Assembly: GCF_050896395.1 (NCBI RefSeq)
Contig: NZ_JBPBBA010000019.1
Coordinates: 1 to 64,000, forward strand
Direction of reading: 5' to 3'
DNA: 64,000 bases
DNA from: Nioella aestuarii
Lineage (GTDB): Bacteria; Pseudomonadota; Alphaproteobacteria; Rhodobacterales; Rhodobacteraceae
This document shows positions 27,716-36,024 of this stretch, piece after piece; position 1 is the stretch's first letter, and every line of letters begins with the position of its first letter. The notes beneath the pieces are model-generated. The model was not told where the DNA came from, searched no databases, and saw only the letters and a list, made by a program, of their open reading frames with translations. The position numbers and the translations under genes are program-made.

Positions 27716-28126
27716 ATGCCGGAGACCATCGAACAGCGTTGCGAGGCCAAGGGCCTGCGCATGACGGGGCAGCGGCGGGTCATCGCGCAGGTGTTGGAAG
27801 ACTCCTCCGATCATCCTGATGTGGAAGAGCTCTATACTCGCGCCAGCGGGCAGGATCCGAACATCTCGATCGCCACGGTCTATCGGACGGTCAAGCTGTT
27901 CGAAGAGGCCGGCATTCTGGAAAAGCTGGAATTCGGCGATGGTCGCGCCCGCTATGAAGACGCCGAGCGCGATCACCATGACCACCTGATCGACATGCAT
28001 TCGGGCGAGGTGATTGAATTCGTCGACCCCGAGATCGAGGCGCTTCAGGAAAAGATCGCCGAAAAGCTCGGTTACCGGCTAAAGGGGCACAAGCTGGAAC
28101 TCTACGGCGTGCCAATCCGCAAATAG
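27716..28126 (+). CDS. fur: Fur-family metal-responsive regulator, Mur type
   Basis: A 136-residue repressor. The winged helix contains LRMTGQRRVIAQVLE and ISIATVYRTVKLFEEAGI, and the dimerisation domain has the metal-site HHDHLIDMHSGEVIEF and the ending HKLELYGVPIRK. The CxxC pairs of classical Fur are absent, as in the alphaproteobacterial Fur/Mur proteins that respond mainly to manganese; the text closely matches my memory of Rhizobium Mur. The ATG at 27716 has a GGGGA ribosome site; the frame is open upstream without coding sense. Iron control in this group is usually left to Irr/RirA-type proteins. Confidence 0.9.
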   Translation: MPETIEQRCEAKGLRMTGQRRVIAQVLEDSSDHPDVEELYTRASGQDPNISIATVYRTVKLFEEAGILEKLEFGDGRARYEDAERDHHDHLIDMHSGEVIEFVDPEIEALQEKIAEKLGYRLKGHKLELYGVPIRK

Positions 28127-28181
28127 GCTGGACCCCGGCGAGCAGACAGGATCAAAGGGGGCATGTTTCGGAATCCTCCCC

Positions 28182-29057
28182 ATGCCCCTCGCCTCTGACA
28201 ATCTGCGCGGAATCTTTCTGATGCTGCTGGCCATGGCTGGCTTCGCTATCGGTGATGTCGGCATCAAACTGTTGGCCGGGGCGGTGCCGCCGGGGCAGAT
28301 CATGGGCACGATGGGGATTGTCGGAACCGTGGTGTTCGCCATCTGGACCCGCTTGCGTGGCTTGCCGCTGTTGCCCCGTGCCATCTGGCACCCGGCCATT
28401 GCCTTGCGGTTTGCGGCAGAGATCATGGCTGGCGTCGGCATGGTCCTGTCTCTAACGCTGAATCCGCTGTCGCTGGTCACTGCGATCTTACAGGCCGGGC
28501 CATTGGTCGTGACCATGGGCGCGGCCTATTTCTATGCCGAACGCGTCGGCCCGCGTCGCTGGCTGTCCATCTTTGCCGGGCTGGTCGGCGTTCTGTTTAT
28601 CCTTCGTCCGGGGTTCGAGGGCTTCTCGCCGCAGGCGCTGTGGATCATCGTGGCGCTTCTGGGCCTCTCGATCCGCGATCTGGCCACCCGCGCTGCGCCC
28701 GCGTCGCTGGACAATCTGCAAGTGGCCACCATCGGCTTTTTCGCCCTTGTCCCCACTGGCGCGCTGCTGATCCTGTTCGGACAAGCGCCGATTTGGCCGA
28801 CCGTTGGCAATTGGGCGACGCTCACCCTTGCCATCATCGCCACCATCGGCGGCTACTACGCCATCACCGCCGCAATGCGCGTGGGCGAGATTGCCGCTGT
28901 TACCCCGTTTCGCTATTCCCGGCTGGTCTTCGGCCTGGCACTTGGCATGATCATCTTTCACGAACGCCCCGACACGCTGTCTTATGTCGGGACGGTCATG
29001 ATCCTGTCTGCGGGGCTTTATTCCGCTTGGCGAGAACGTCTGCATTCGAAACGCTAA
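28182..29057 (+). CDS. EamA (DMT superfamily) transporter, first of a tandem pair
   Basis: A 291-residue membrane protein with ten predicted helices in two repeats. FAIGDVGIKLL, GPLVVTMGAAYFYAE and VTPFRYSRLVFGLALG are closely mirrored in the next gene, so the two are probably old duplicates. No clear ribosome site is seen before the ATG. The substrate is unknown. Confidence 0.87.
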   Translation: MPLASDNLRGIFLMLLAMAGFAIGDVGIKLLAGAVPPGQIMGTMGIVGTVVFAIWTRLRGLPLLPRAIWHPAIALRFAAEIMAGVGMVLSLTLNPLSLVTAILQAGPLVVTMGAAYFYAERVGPRRWLSIFAGLVGVLFILRPGFEGFSPQALWIIVALLGLSIRDLATRAAPASLDNLQVATIGFFALVPTGALLILFGQAPIWPTVGNWATLTLAIIATIGGYYAITAAMRVGEIAAVTPFRYSRLVFGLALGMIIFHERPDTLSYVGTVMILSAGLYSAWRERLHSKR

Positions 29058-29162
29058 TCCCACCCATCAGGGGAAATCATCGCCACCCGCGCAGTCTGTG
29101 CTTGCGCACACGCCCGCAAAGCGCCAAGCGAGATCCAGACCCACCTTTCGGACCGAGCGCAG

Positions 29163-30059
29163 ATGAACAACATCAACGGCATTCTCCTGGTTATCGGGGC
29201 CATGGCAGCCTTTACGCTGGAAGACGCGCTGATCAAGCATTTGTCCGCGTGGTTCCCGACCGGTCAGATCCTGATTGCGCTTGGCATCGGGGCTGGTCTT
29301 GTGTTCGCGGTTCTGGCCACCGCCCGCCGTCAGTCGCTATTTGCGCGCGCCGCGTGGCAGGCGGCACCCCTGATCCGGGCCCTATCCGAAGCCATTGCCG
29401 CGACCGCCTTCATCACCGCCCTCTCGCTGATTGACATCTCGACCGTGGCCGCAGTCTTTCAGGCCACTCCGCTGGCGATCACCATGGGCGCGGCGCTGTT
29501 TCTGGGGGAACAGGTCGGCTGGCGAAGGTGGAGCGCCATTCTGGTCGGTTTTTGCGGTGTTCTGCTGATCATCCGGCCGGGTCTGGACGGGTTCAACCCC
29601 GCCACGCTCTTCGTTCTAGTTGCCGTGGCCGCAATCGCCGTGCGCGATCTGTCCACCCGCTTTATCGCGCCCGAGGTCAGCTCTCTGGTTGTGTCATTCC
29701 AGGGCTTTGCCTCGCTCATCTTCTCCGGTGCGCTATTGCTTTGGATGCAGGGTGACAGCCTGGTCGCGCCGGAACCACGCCACTACGCGCTTATCGCGGC
29801 CACCCTCGTCTTTTCGGTCACGGGCTACTACGCCATCGTACAGGCGATGTGGGTGGCTGATGCCTCTGCCGTGCAGCCCTTCCGTTACACACGCTTGGTC
29901 TTTTCCATGTTGGCGGGCGTGTTAATCTTTGACGAGCAGCCCGACGCACTGACGCTGATCGGCGCTGGCTTGATCATCGCGACCGGGCTTTATACATTCC
30001 TGCGTGAACAGCATCTGGCGAGGGTTGCCAGACGCGAGGCCCGGCGGACTGCGGCGTAA
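29163..30059 (+). CDS. EamA (DMT superfamily) transporter, second of a tandem pair
   Basis: A 298-residue membrane protein with ten predicted helices. It shares with the previous gene the blocks FTLEDALIKHL, TPLAITMGAALFLGE and VQPFRYTRLVFSMLAG at the same positions. The C terminus ends in a run of arginines. It is 105 bases downstream of its paralogue on the same strand. Confidence 0.87.
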   Translation: MNNINGILLVIGAMAAFTLEDALIKHLSAWFPTGQILIALGIGAGLVFAVLATARRQSLFARAAWQAAPLIRALSEAIAATAFITALSLIDISTVAAVFQATPLAITMGAALFLGEQVGWRRWSAILVGFCGVLLIIRPGLDGFNPATLFVLVAVAAIAVRDLSTRFIAPEVSSLVVSFQGFASLIFSGALLLWMQGDSLVAPEPRHYALIAATLVFSVTGYYAIVQAMWVADASAVQPFRYTRLVFSMLAGVLIFDEQPDALTLIGAGLIIATGLYTFLREQHLARVARREARRTAA

Positions 30060-30136
30060 AGTCCCTGTCGCAGGATGTTGGCGCAAACAGCGGGGTTGGC
30101 CTGCAAAACAAGGGCCGTTAGCGCTATCATTGACGG

Positions 30137-30164
30137 TTTACTTTCGCTCCGCCCCTGCTATAGC
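30137..30164 (+). promoter_or_regulatory. Candidate enolase promoter
   Basis: TTTACT, a 16-base spacer and TATAGC preceded by TG (extended -10) lie about 40 bases before the enolase start. A TTGACG hexamer lies a few bases upstream but would give too long a spacer. Reading by eye only. Confidence 0.3.
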
Positions 30165-30204
30165 TCTGCACGACCCATTCCTGTTCGTCAGAGGATAAAA
30201 TCCC

Positions 30205-31479
30205 ATGAGTACCATCATCGACATCCATGCCCGCGAAATTCTGGATAGCCGCGGCAACCCGACCGTCGAGGTCGACGTGACCCTTGAAGACGGCACCATG
30301 GGCCGCGCCGCCGTGCCCTCGGGCGCATCGACCGGCGTGCACGAGGCCGTGGAAAAGCGCGATGGCGACAAGGCGCGCTATATGGGCAAGGGCGTGCTGG
30401 AAGCCGTGGCCGCCGTAAACGGCGAACTGGCCGAAGCTCTGGTCGGCTTTGATGCCACCGAACAGGCCGCCATCGACGCGGCAATGATCGAACTGGATGG
30501 CACTGACAACAAGGGCCGCCTCGGCGCCAACGCCATTCTGGGCGTGAGCCTCGCCGTGGCAAAAGCCGCCGCTGACTACACCGGTCAACCGCTGTATCGC
30601 TATGTCGGTGGAACCTCTGCCCGGGTTTTGCCGGTGCCGATGATGAACATCATCAATGGCGGCGAACATGCCGACAACCCGATCGACATTCAGGAATTCA
30701 TGATCATGCCCGTCAGCGCGGCGAATATCCGCGAAGCTGTGCGCATGGGGTCCGAGGTTTTCCACACCCTGAAGAAAGAGCTGTCGGCTGCGGGCCTTGC
30801 CACCGGTGTGGGCGACGAGGGCGGCTTTGCCCCCAACCTGAGCTCCACCCGTGACGCGCTTGATTTCATTCTGAAATCCATCGAGAAAGCAGGATACAAA
30901 GCGGGCGAAGACATCATGCTCGCGCTTGACTGCGCGGCGACCGAATACTTCAAGGATGGCAAGTATGAGATGGCCGGTGAGGGCATCAGCCTGACCCCCG
31001 CCGAAAACGTCGCCTATCTGGAAGCGCTGGTAAATGACTACCCGATCCTGTCCATCGAGGACGGCTGTTCCGAGGATGACTGGGAAGGATGGAAACTGCT
31101 GACCGACGCCATCGGCGATCGCGTGCAGCTGGTGGGCGACGACCTGTTCGTGACCAACCCTGCCCGTCTGGCCATGGGGATCGAACAGGGCGCTGCGAAC
31201 TCGCTTCTGGTAAAGGTCAACCAGATCGGCACCCTGTCCGAAACGCTGGCAGCTGTTGATTTGGCCCATCGCAACCGGATGACCTGCGTCATGTCGCACC
31301 GGTCCGGCGAGACCGAGGACGCCACGATTGCGGACCTCGCCGTTGCCACCAATTGCGGTCAGATCAAAACCGGATCGCTGGCGCGTTCTGACCGGCTGGC
31401 GAAATACAACCAGCTGATCCGCATCGAAGAAGCTTTGGGTGAAACGGCGGAATATGCGGGCCGCTCGATCCTGCGCTGA
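30205..31479 (+). CDS. eno: Enolase
   Basis: Converts 2-phosphoglycerate to phosphoenolpyruvate in glycolysis and gluconeogenesis, and in many bacteria also binds RNase E. It has 424 residues. Markers: GRAAVPSGASTG near the N terminus, GVGDEGGFAPNL, metal-site residues in ALDCAATEY, SIEDGCSEDDW and LVGDDLFVTN, the catalytic lysine in LLVKVNQIGTL, and SHRSGETED. A GAGGAT ribosome site lies before the ATG. The next gene begins three bases after its stop. Confidence 0.97.
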   Translation: MSTIIDIHAREILDSRGNPTVEVDVTLEDGTMGRAAVPSGASTGVHEAVEKRDGDKARYMGKGVLEAVAAVNGELAEALVGFDATEQAAIDAAMIELDGTDNKGRLGANAILGVSLAVAKAAADYTGQPLYRYVGGTSARVLPVPMMNIINGGEHADNPIDIQEFMIMPVSAANIREAVRMGSEVFHTLKKELSAAGLATGVGDEGGFAPNLSSTRDALDFILKSIEKAGYKAGEDIMLALDCAATEYFKDGKYEMAGEGISLTPAENVAYLEALVNDYPILSIEDGCSEDDWEGWKLLTDAIGDRVQLVGDDLFVTNPARLAMGIEQGAANSLLVKVNQIGTLSETLAAVDLAHRNRMTCVMSHRSGETEDATIADLAVATNCGQIKTGSLARSDRLAKYNQLIRIEEALGETAEYAGRSILR

Positions 31480-31482
31480 CCG

Positions 31483-32481
31483 ATGCGGCGGGTTCTTCGT
31501 GGCATAGGTTTTCTGATTGCGCTCCTGCTCATCGCAGTGGGGGCACTCTATGTCGGGACCATGGGGGAGTATCCCGTGCCCGCCACCGTCAGCGATGACG
31601 CCGCCCTGCCCCGGATCGAGGTTGGCGGCGTCGCCCTGCACGCAGAAAGCTTCGGCGACCCGGAAAACCCCGCGATTGTCGTGCTGCATGGCGGACCGGG
31701 GGCGGATTACCGGTCTCTTCTGCCCTTGCAGGCGCTGTCTGACAGCTATCACGTCACCTTCTACGACCAACGCGGTGCGGGCCTGTCAGAGCGGGTGCCC
31801 GCTGAGGACCTGACCTTTGAGACCCATATCACCGAATTGGAAGGCGTGCTCGACCTCGTCAGCCCTGACGCCCCCGTGATCCTGATCGGTCATAGCTGGG
31901 GCGCGATGCTGGCCAGCGCTTTTCTGAGCGCACAGCCCGACCGGGTGGCCTCGGCGGTTCTGATCGAACCGGGCTTCTTGTCGGCGGCAGAGGCCGATGC
32001 CTGGGGCGCACGGTCGCAAGAGATCATTCAGCAGCCGCTGATGTTATGGCGCGGGCTGCGCACCGGGTTTGAATCTGCCCATGTGGACGGGCCGGATGCC
32101 GCCGCCGCTCAGGATTACCTGATTGGCCGGATGATGGGGTTCTTCGCCTCTGATCCGCTGACCGGTTATGCCTGTGCGGGCGAGAGCTATGACAGCCCCA
32201 GCTGGCGCGCGGGCGGCATCGCGGGTCAGGCGGTGCAAACGCAGGCATCTGACGCGAATTTCGACGCGCTCGGCGGCAATGCACGCCGTTTCCCGGGCCG
32301 TGTCCTGTTGATCGCAGGGGCCTGTTCCACCTGGATCGGTGAAGACCACCAGCGCGGGCATCTGCCGCTTTATGCGGATGCGCGGCTTGTCGTGATCCCG
32401 GACGCGGGCCATGACAGTGTCGATGATGCGCCCGAAGCGGTGATCACTGAGATCCGCAACTTCGTGAACGCGGCCCCTTGA
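31483..32481 (+). CDS. Alpha/beta hydrolase, S33 (prolyl aminopeptidase-like)
   Basis: A 332-residue protein with one N-terminal membrane helix (about 8-26), so probably membrane-anchored. The hydrolase core has the oxyanion motif HGGPGADYRSL, FYDQRGAGLSE, the nucleophile elbow GHSWGA and a late PDAGHDSVD that supplies the His. The HGGPG motif is characteristic of the S33 aminopeptidase branch; the actual substrate is unknown. The ATG lies only three bases after the enolase stop, so it may be transcribed with eno. Confidence 0.83.
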   Translation: MRRVLRGIGFLIALLLIAVGALYVGTMGEYPVPATVSDDAALPRIEVGGVALHAESFGDPENPAIVVLHGGPGADYRSLLPLQALSDSYHVTFYDQRGAGLSERVPAEDLTFETHITELEGVLDLVSPDAPVILIGHSWGAMLASAFLSAQPDRVASAVLIEPGFLSAAEADAWGARSQEIIQQPLMLWRGLRTGFESAHVDGPDAAAAQDYLIGRMMGFFASDPLTGYACAGESYDSPSWRAGGIAGQAVQTQASDANFDALGGNARRFPGRVLLIAGACSTWIGEDHQRGHLPLYADARLVVIPDAGHDSVDDAPEAVITEIRNFVNAAP

Positions 32482-32546
32482 CGCCACGCCACGTTTGACA
32501 GCCCCCGTCCCCGCCCGGTTTGATACGCCGCGGGAGGAGACGGGCC

Positions 32547-32939
32547 ATGCCCCTGCATATCTTGATCATATTGGTGGTGGGCGGCATCGGCCTGATCGCC
32601 CTGTTGACCCATTTTCTGGGTCTCTCTCGTGCCCTGCGCCTGACGTCCGCGGACGAGGCCCGGACCGCTTGGCTGCGTGGCTGGCCCGAGGATACCGTCA
32701 CCGCCGCCCATATTGCCCCGGATGGCAGCGCAGCCCTTGTTGAAACCGACCACGGCCTTGGCATCGTTTTCGTACTTGGCGCGGACAGCTGCGCGCACCG
32801 GCTGGATGGCTCGGACATCCACGAAACCCCCGGCGGCCTGCGCATCCTGTTCCACGATTTCGCCACGCCGCGCCTTGACGTGGCGCTGGACCCCGAAGCC
32901 CTTACCCATTGGCGACAGATCCTGTCGGAGAAAAGATGA
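32547..32939 (+). CDS. Small single-pass membrane protein of unknown function
   Basis: A 130-residue protein. An N-terminal helix (about 3-26) is followed by a soluble domain with short beta-like strands. GGGAGGAGACGGG immediately before the ATG at 32547 is a strong ribosome site and decides the start. The end overlaps the next ATG by four bases, so it is coupled to the hydroxylase-type enzyme. No family recognised. Confidence 0.68.
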   Translation: MPLHILIILVVGGIGLIALLTHFLGLSRALRLTSADEARTAWLRGWPEDTVTAAHIAPDGSAALVETDHGLGIVFVLGADSCAHRLDGSDIHETPGGLRILFHDFATPRLDVALDPEALTHWRQILSEKR

Positions 32940-33862
32940 CCGACCAACTGACCTATCCCGACGTCGTCCAATACGCCGTACCCTTCTTCATCGCCGCGAT
33001 TCTGGTGGAGCTTCTGTGGATCGTCCTCAAAGGCAAGGGCGGGCGCTATGAAACGCGGGATGCGGTCACATCCCTGATCATGGGTGCGGGCAATGTCGCC
33101 AGCGGCATCGCGCTTGGCTTCATCGCCTGGGGCTTTTTCATGGTGTTGTGGCAGATCACGCCGCTGGACCTGGGCACATCTTGGTGGGTCGTGGCGCTGT
33201 GTTTCGTGCTGGATGATTTGCGCTACTATTGGGTGCACCGCTTCGGCCACCGGATCAGGTGGGTCTGGGCGAGCCACGTGAATCACCATTCCAGCCAGCA
33301 TTACAACCTGACCACGGCGCTGCGTCAGACCTGGACCTATACGTTCACCTTCATGATGGTCGTCCGTGCACCGCTGATCCTTCTTGGCTTTCACCCGGCC
33401 ATGGTTCTGTTCGTGGGCGGGCTAAACCTGATCTACCAGTTCTGGATTCACACCGAGGCGATCGGCAAACTGCCCCGCTGGTTTGAGGCCGTGATGAACA
33501 CGCCCTCACATCATCGCGTCCACCATGGCCGCAACGCACGCTATCTCGACTGCAACTATGCGGGCGTTTTCATCATCTGGGACCGAATGTTCGGCACCTT
33601 CGTGCCAGAGTTGGAAGAGGACCGCGTCGATTACGGCCTCGTCCACAACCTGGGCACTTTCAATCCGCTGCGCGTCGCCTTCCACGAATGGGTGGGCATC
33701 TTCAAAGACATGACACAGCGCGGCCTAACCCTGCGCGAGCGGCTGATGTATGCTGTCGCTCCGCCGGGCTGGAGCCACGACGGCAGCCGCCAGACCTCGG
33801 AAGGCATCAAGGCAAGCCACCTTGAACGCCATCCCGAGGATCGGGGCACACCGGGGTTTTAA
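32936..33862 (+). CDS. Sterol desaturase/fatty acid hydroxylase family protein
   Basis: A 308-residue membrane di-iron enzyme. It has four or more helices and the eight-histidine pattern of the family: HRFGH, then HVNHHSSQHYN, then HTEAIGK and SHHRVHHGRN. It would hydroxylate or desaturate a lipid in the inner membrane; the substrate could be a fatty acyl, ornithine-lipid or carotenoid-type molecule. The ATG at 32936 overlaps the preceding stop (ATGA) and has GGAG upstream. Confidence 0.87.
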   Translation: MTDQLTYPDVVQYAVPFFIAAILVELLWIVLKGKGGRYETRDAVTSLIMGAGNVASGIALGFIAWGFFMVLWQITPLDLGTSWWVVALCFVLDDLRYYWVHRFGHRIRWVWASHVNHHSSQHYNLTTALRQTWTYTFTFMMVVRAPLILLGFHPAMVLFVGGLNLIYQFWIHTEAIGKLPRWFEAVMNTPSHHRVHHGRNARYLDCNYAGVFIIWDRMFGTFVPELEEDRVDYGLVHNLGTFNPLRVAFHEWVGIFKDMTQRGLTLRERLMYAVAPPGWSHDGSRQTSEGIKASHLERHPEDRGTPGF

Positions 33863-33871
33863 AGCGGCGGG

Positions 33872-34297
33872 CTACTCTTCCACCATCTCCCCGCTGCCGC
33901 CGAATTCTGCCGGGAAATCCCTGAATTTCGGAAGGCCATCTTTCATCGGCAAGACGGTCTCGGCATAGTTCACATGAACGCCGGGGGCGAATTTCAACGA
34001 AGGAATGGTCGCGGCATAGACATCTGTCAGCCCCAACCCCGGATGGTCGGTCATGACGTGACCACCGCATTCGGTGCAATATTGGCGTCCGCTGTTCTCC
34101 GTCTTCATGAACCGGGCCAGCTTGTCCGCGCCTTTGGTCACTTTCACCGCATCCGGCTGCCAAAGGGTAAACGCATTAACCGGCCCTGCCGACCAGGATC
34201 TGCAAGATTCGCAGTGGCAATAGCCCATGCCTTCGGGGTCTCCCTCGACCTCGATTTCAACTGCTCCACAAAAACACTGTCCACGATGTACCGGCAT
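33872..34297 (-). CDS. GFA-family zinc protein
   Basis: A 141-residue protein of the glutathione-dependent formaldehyde-activating fold. Zinc ligands are in CFCGAV, CHCESCR and YCTECGGH. Many members are not formaldehyde enzymes, so the name gives the fold only. The ATG at 34297 has a strong GGGAGGG ribosome site. It is transcribed against its neighbours and its stop lies 9 bases from the hydroxylase stop. Confidence 0.85.
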   Translation of the reverse strand: MPVHRGQCFCGAVEIEVEGDPEGMGYCHCESCRSWSAGPVNAFTLWQPDAVKVTKGADKLARFMKTENSGRQYCTECGGHVMTDHPGLGLTDVYAATIPSLKFAPGVHVNYAETVLPMKDGLPKFRDFPAEFGGSGEMVEE

Positions 34298-34500
34298 AGT
34301 TCCCTCCCTCATGTCTTGGGAATGTTAGAAGTATGCCCCTCGTCCGACCCCCAGGATAACACAGCTGGTGTGATTTCTCCTAACCACGCCGCAATCGGTT
34401 TGCAGGGGCATTTATTGACACAGATCATTACCGACATGTCTGATCCCGATCATGATTTCGGTGAGCCTGGAAAGAACCGGCTCCGAAATGGAGGTGACCC

Positions 34501-34647
34501 ATGAACAAGTTTCTTTATGCCCTCGCCATCCTCGGCTTTCTGGCAGCGTGTACGCCGCCCGATACCTACCCCATATCCGGCGAGGAATGCGGACCGGATG
34601 ATCCGGTGCAGGACATGTCCGCGCATGATTGCGATCTTCCGATCTGA
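34501..34647 (+). CDS. Very small lipoprotein
   Basis: A 48-residue protein: a hydrophobic signal (about 4-15) ends in the lipobox LAAC with Cys17, followed by a short polar peptide with two further cysteines (GEEC and HDC) that could form a disulfide. GGAGGTGACCC directly before the ATG is an unusually complete ribosome site, which is the main support for this short gene. Function unknown; it would be an anchored outer- or inner-membrane peptide. Confidence 0.7.
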   Translation: MNKFLYALAILGFLAACTPPDTYPISGEECGPDDPVQDMSAHDCDLPI

Positions 34648-34712
34648 GCGAGGTTTTCAATCCCCGGTCCCTCGCCTAAGGTTTCGCCAAAGGGTATCGG
34701 GGGCCGGGACGC

Positions 34713-35132
34713 ATGACCGCTGAGGAAATCATCGCAACACTCGGGCTTGAGCCGCATCCAGAGGGCGGACATTACCGTCAGACCTGGGAGGCAGAGAACG
34801 ATGGTCGGGCCACCGGCACCTGTATCTTTTTTCTTCTGAAAGAGGGTGAGGCGAGCCATTGGCACAAGGTCGATGCCGCCGAGATCTGGCTATTCCACGC
34901 GGGCGCGCCGCTGGTCCTGTCGATCAGCGAAACGGATGATGGCCCTGCCACCGACCACCTGCTGACGCCGGACCTGACCCGGGGCCGCCCGCAGATCCTC
35001 GTTCCCCCACACCATTGGCAGGCGGCGCGGACGACGGGTGATTACACGTTGGTCAGCTGCGCGGTTTCGCCGGGGTTCCAGTTCGACGGATTCGATCTTG
35101 CCCCGCCCGGATTCGACATCCCGAGGGGCTGA
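34713..35132 (+). CDS. Cupin (DUF985) protein
   Basis: A 139-residue cupin of the DUF985 type. HPEGGHYRQTW and the central FFLLKEGEASHWHKVDAAEI, with LVPPHHWQAAR and GDYTLVSCAVSPGFQFDGF, match this family, named after eukaryotic and bacterial cupins of unknown activity. His residues can form a metal site. It lies one base before the desaturase start and is probably co-transcribed with it. Confidence 0.85.
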   Translation: MTAEEIIATLGLEPHPEGGHYRQTWEAENDGRATGTCIFFLLKEGEASHWHKVDAAEIWLFHAGAPLVLSISETDDGPATDHLLTPDLTRGRPQILVPPHHWQAARTTGDYTLVSCAVSPGFQFDGFDLAPPGFDIPRG

Positions 35133-35133
35133 G

Positions 35134-36024
35134 ATGGATCACAAGTCCGCCCTTGCGGCACTTCCGACCGAGCGCAAGGCGGCCCTGCAGGAACGCTCCG
35201 ATCTGCGGGGCCTTCTGCACCTCGCCGGGCATGTCGGGCTGATCGTGGGCTTTCAACTGATTATCGCTCTCCGCCTGCCCTTGTGGCAGCTGGCGCTGCT
35301 GCCGCTTGGCATTCTGACGGTGTTTCTCTTCACCCTCAGCCACGAATGCACACACTACACGCCCTTCAAGTCGCGCTGGCTGAATGACGCTCTAGGCCAT
35401 GCAACCAGCCTGCCCCTGATGCTGCCCTTCACCTGGTTTCGCTATTTCCACCTGGCGCATCACAAACACACCAACGACCCCGAGCGCGACCCGGAATTGG
35501 AACACGGGCCACGCCCCGAAACATGGCCGCAATTCCTGATCTACCTCAGCGGATGGGGCTATTGGCGGGGCATGGCGAGAACGCTGTGGCGCAATGCCTT
35601 TGGCAGCATCGACGCCCCCTACCTGCCCGCCCGCCAGCATGGTACGATCCGGCGCGAGGCGCGGGTGCTGCTTGCGCTTTATGCGCTGATCGGGCTGAGC
35701 CTGCTCTGGTCGCCGCTGGCGCTGTGGCTCTGGATTGTGCCGGTGCTGATCGGGCAGCCGTTCCTACGGCTCTACCTGCTGGCCGAACATGGCCGCTGTC
35801 CGCCGGTGGCCAATATGCTGGAAAACTCCCGCACCACCTATGCGGGCTGGCCAGTGCGCTTCATCGCGTGGAATATGCCCTTCCATGCGGAACATCACAG
35901 TTTCCCGAACGTGCCGTTCCACAAGCTGCCGGAACTTAACCGCGACCTTGCACCGTTGTTGCAAAGCACATCGCCCAGCTATCCGGCCTTCGCCAAGGAC
36001 TATGCGGACAACCTGCGCCCCTAG
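35134..36024 (+). CDS. Fatty acid desaturase family protein
   Basis: A 296-residue membrane di-iron enzyme with four predicted helices. The three histidine boxes are HECTH, HLAHHKHTN and HAEHHSFPN. It would introduce a double bond or hydroxyl group into a lipid or carotenoid. The ATG at 35134 follows the cupin stop after one base, with GAGGGG upstream. The end overlaps by four bases the convergent anmK. Confidence 0.88.
   Translation: MDHKSALAALPTERKAALQERSDLRGLLHLAGHVGLIVGFQLIIALRLPLWQLALLPLGILTVFLFTLSHECTHYTPFKSRWLNDALGHATSLPLMLPFTWFRYFHLAHHKHTNDPERDPELEHGPRPETWPQFLIYLSGWGYWRGMARTLWRNAFGSIDAPYLPARQHGTIRREARVLLALYALIGLSLLWSPLALWLWIVPVLIGQPFLRLYLLAEHGRCPPVANMLENSRTTYAGWPVRFIAWNMPFHAEHHSFPNVPFHKLPELNRDLAPLLQSTSPSYPAFAKDYADNLRP

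Noticed and set aside
30127..31770. 547-codon open frame on the minus strand
   Set aside because: Antisense to enolase, which has all its motifs; typical of high-GC third positions.
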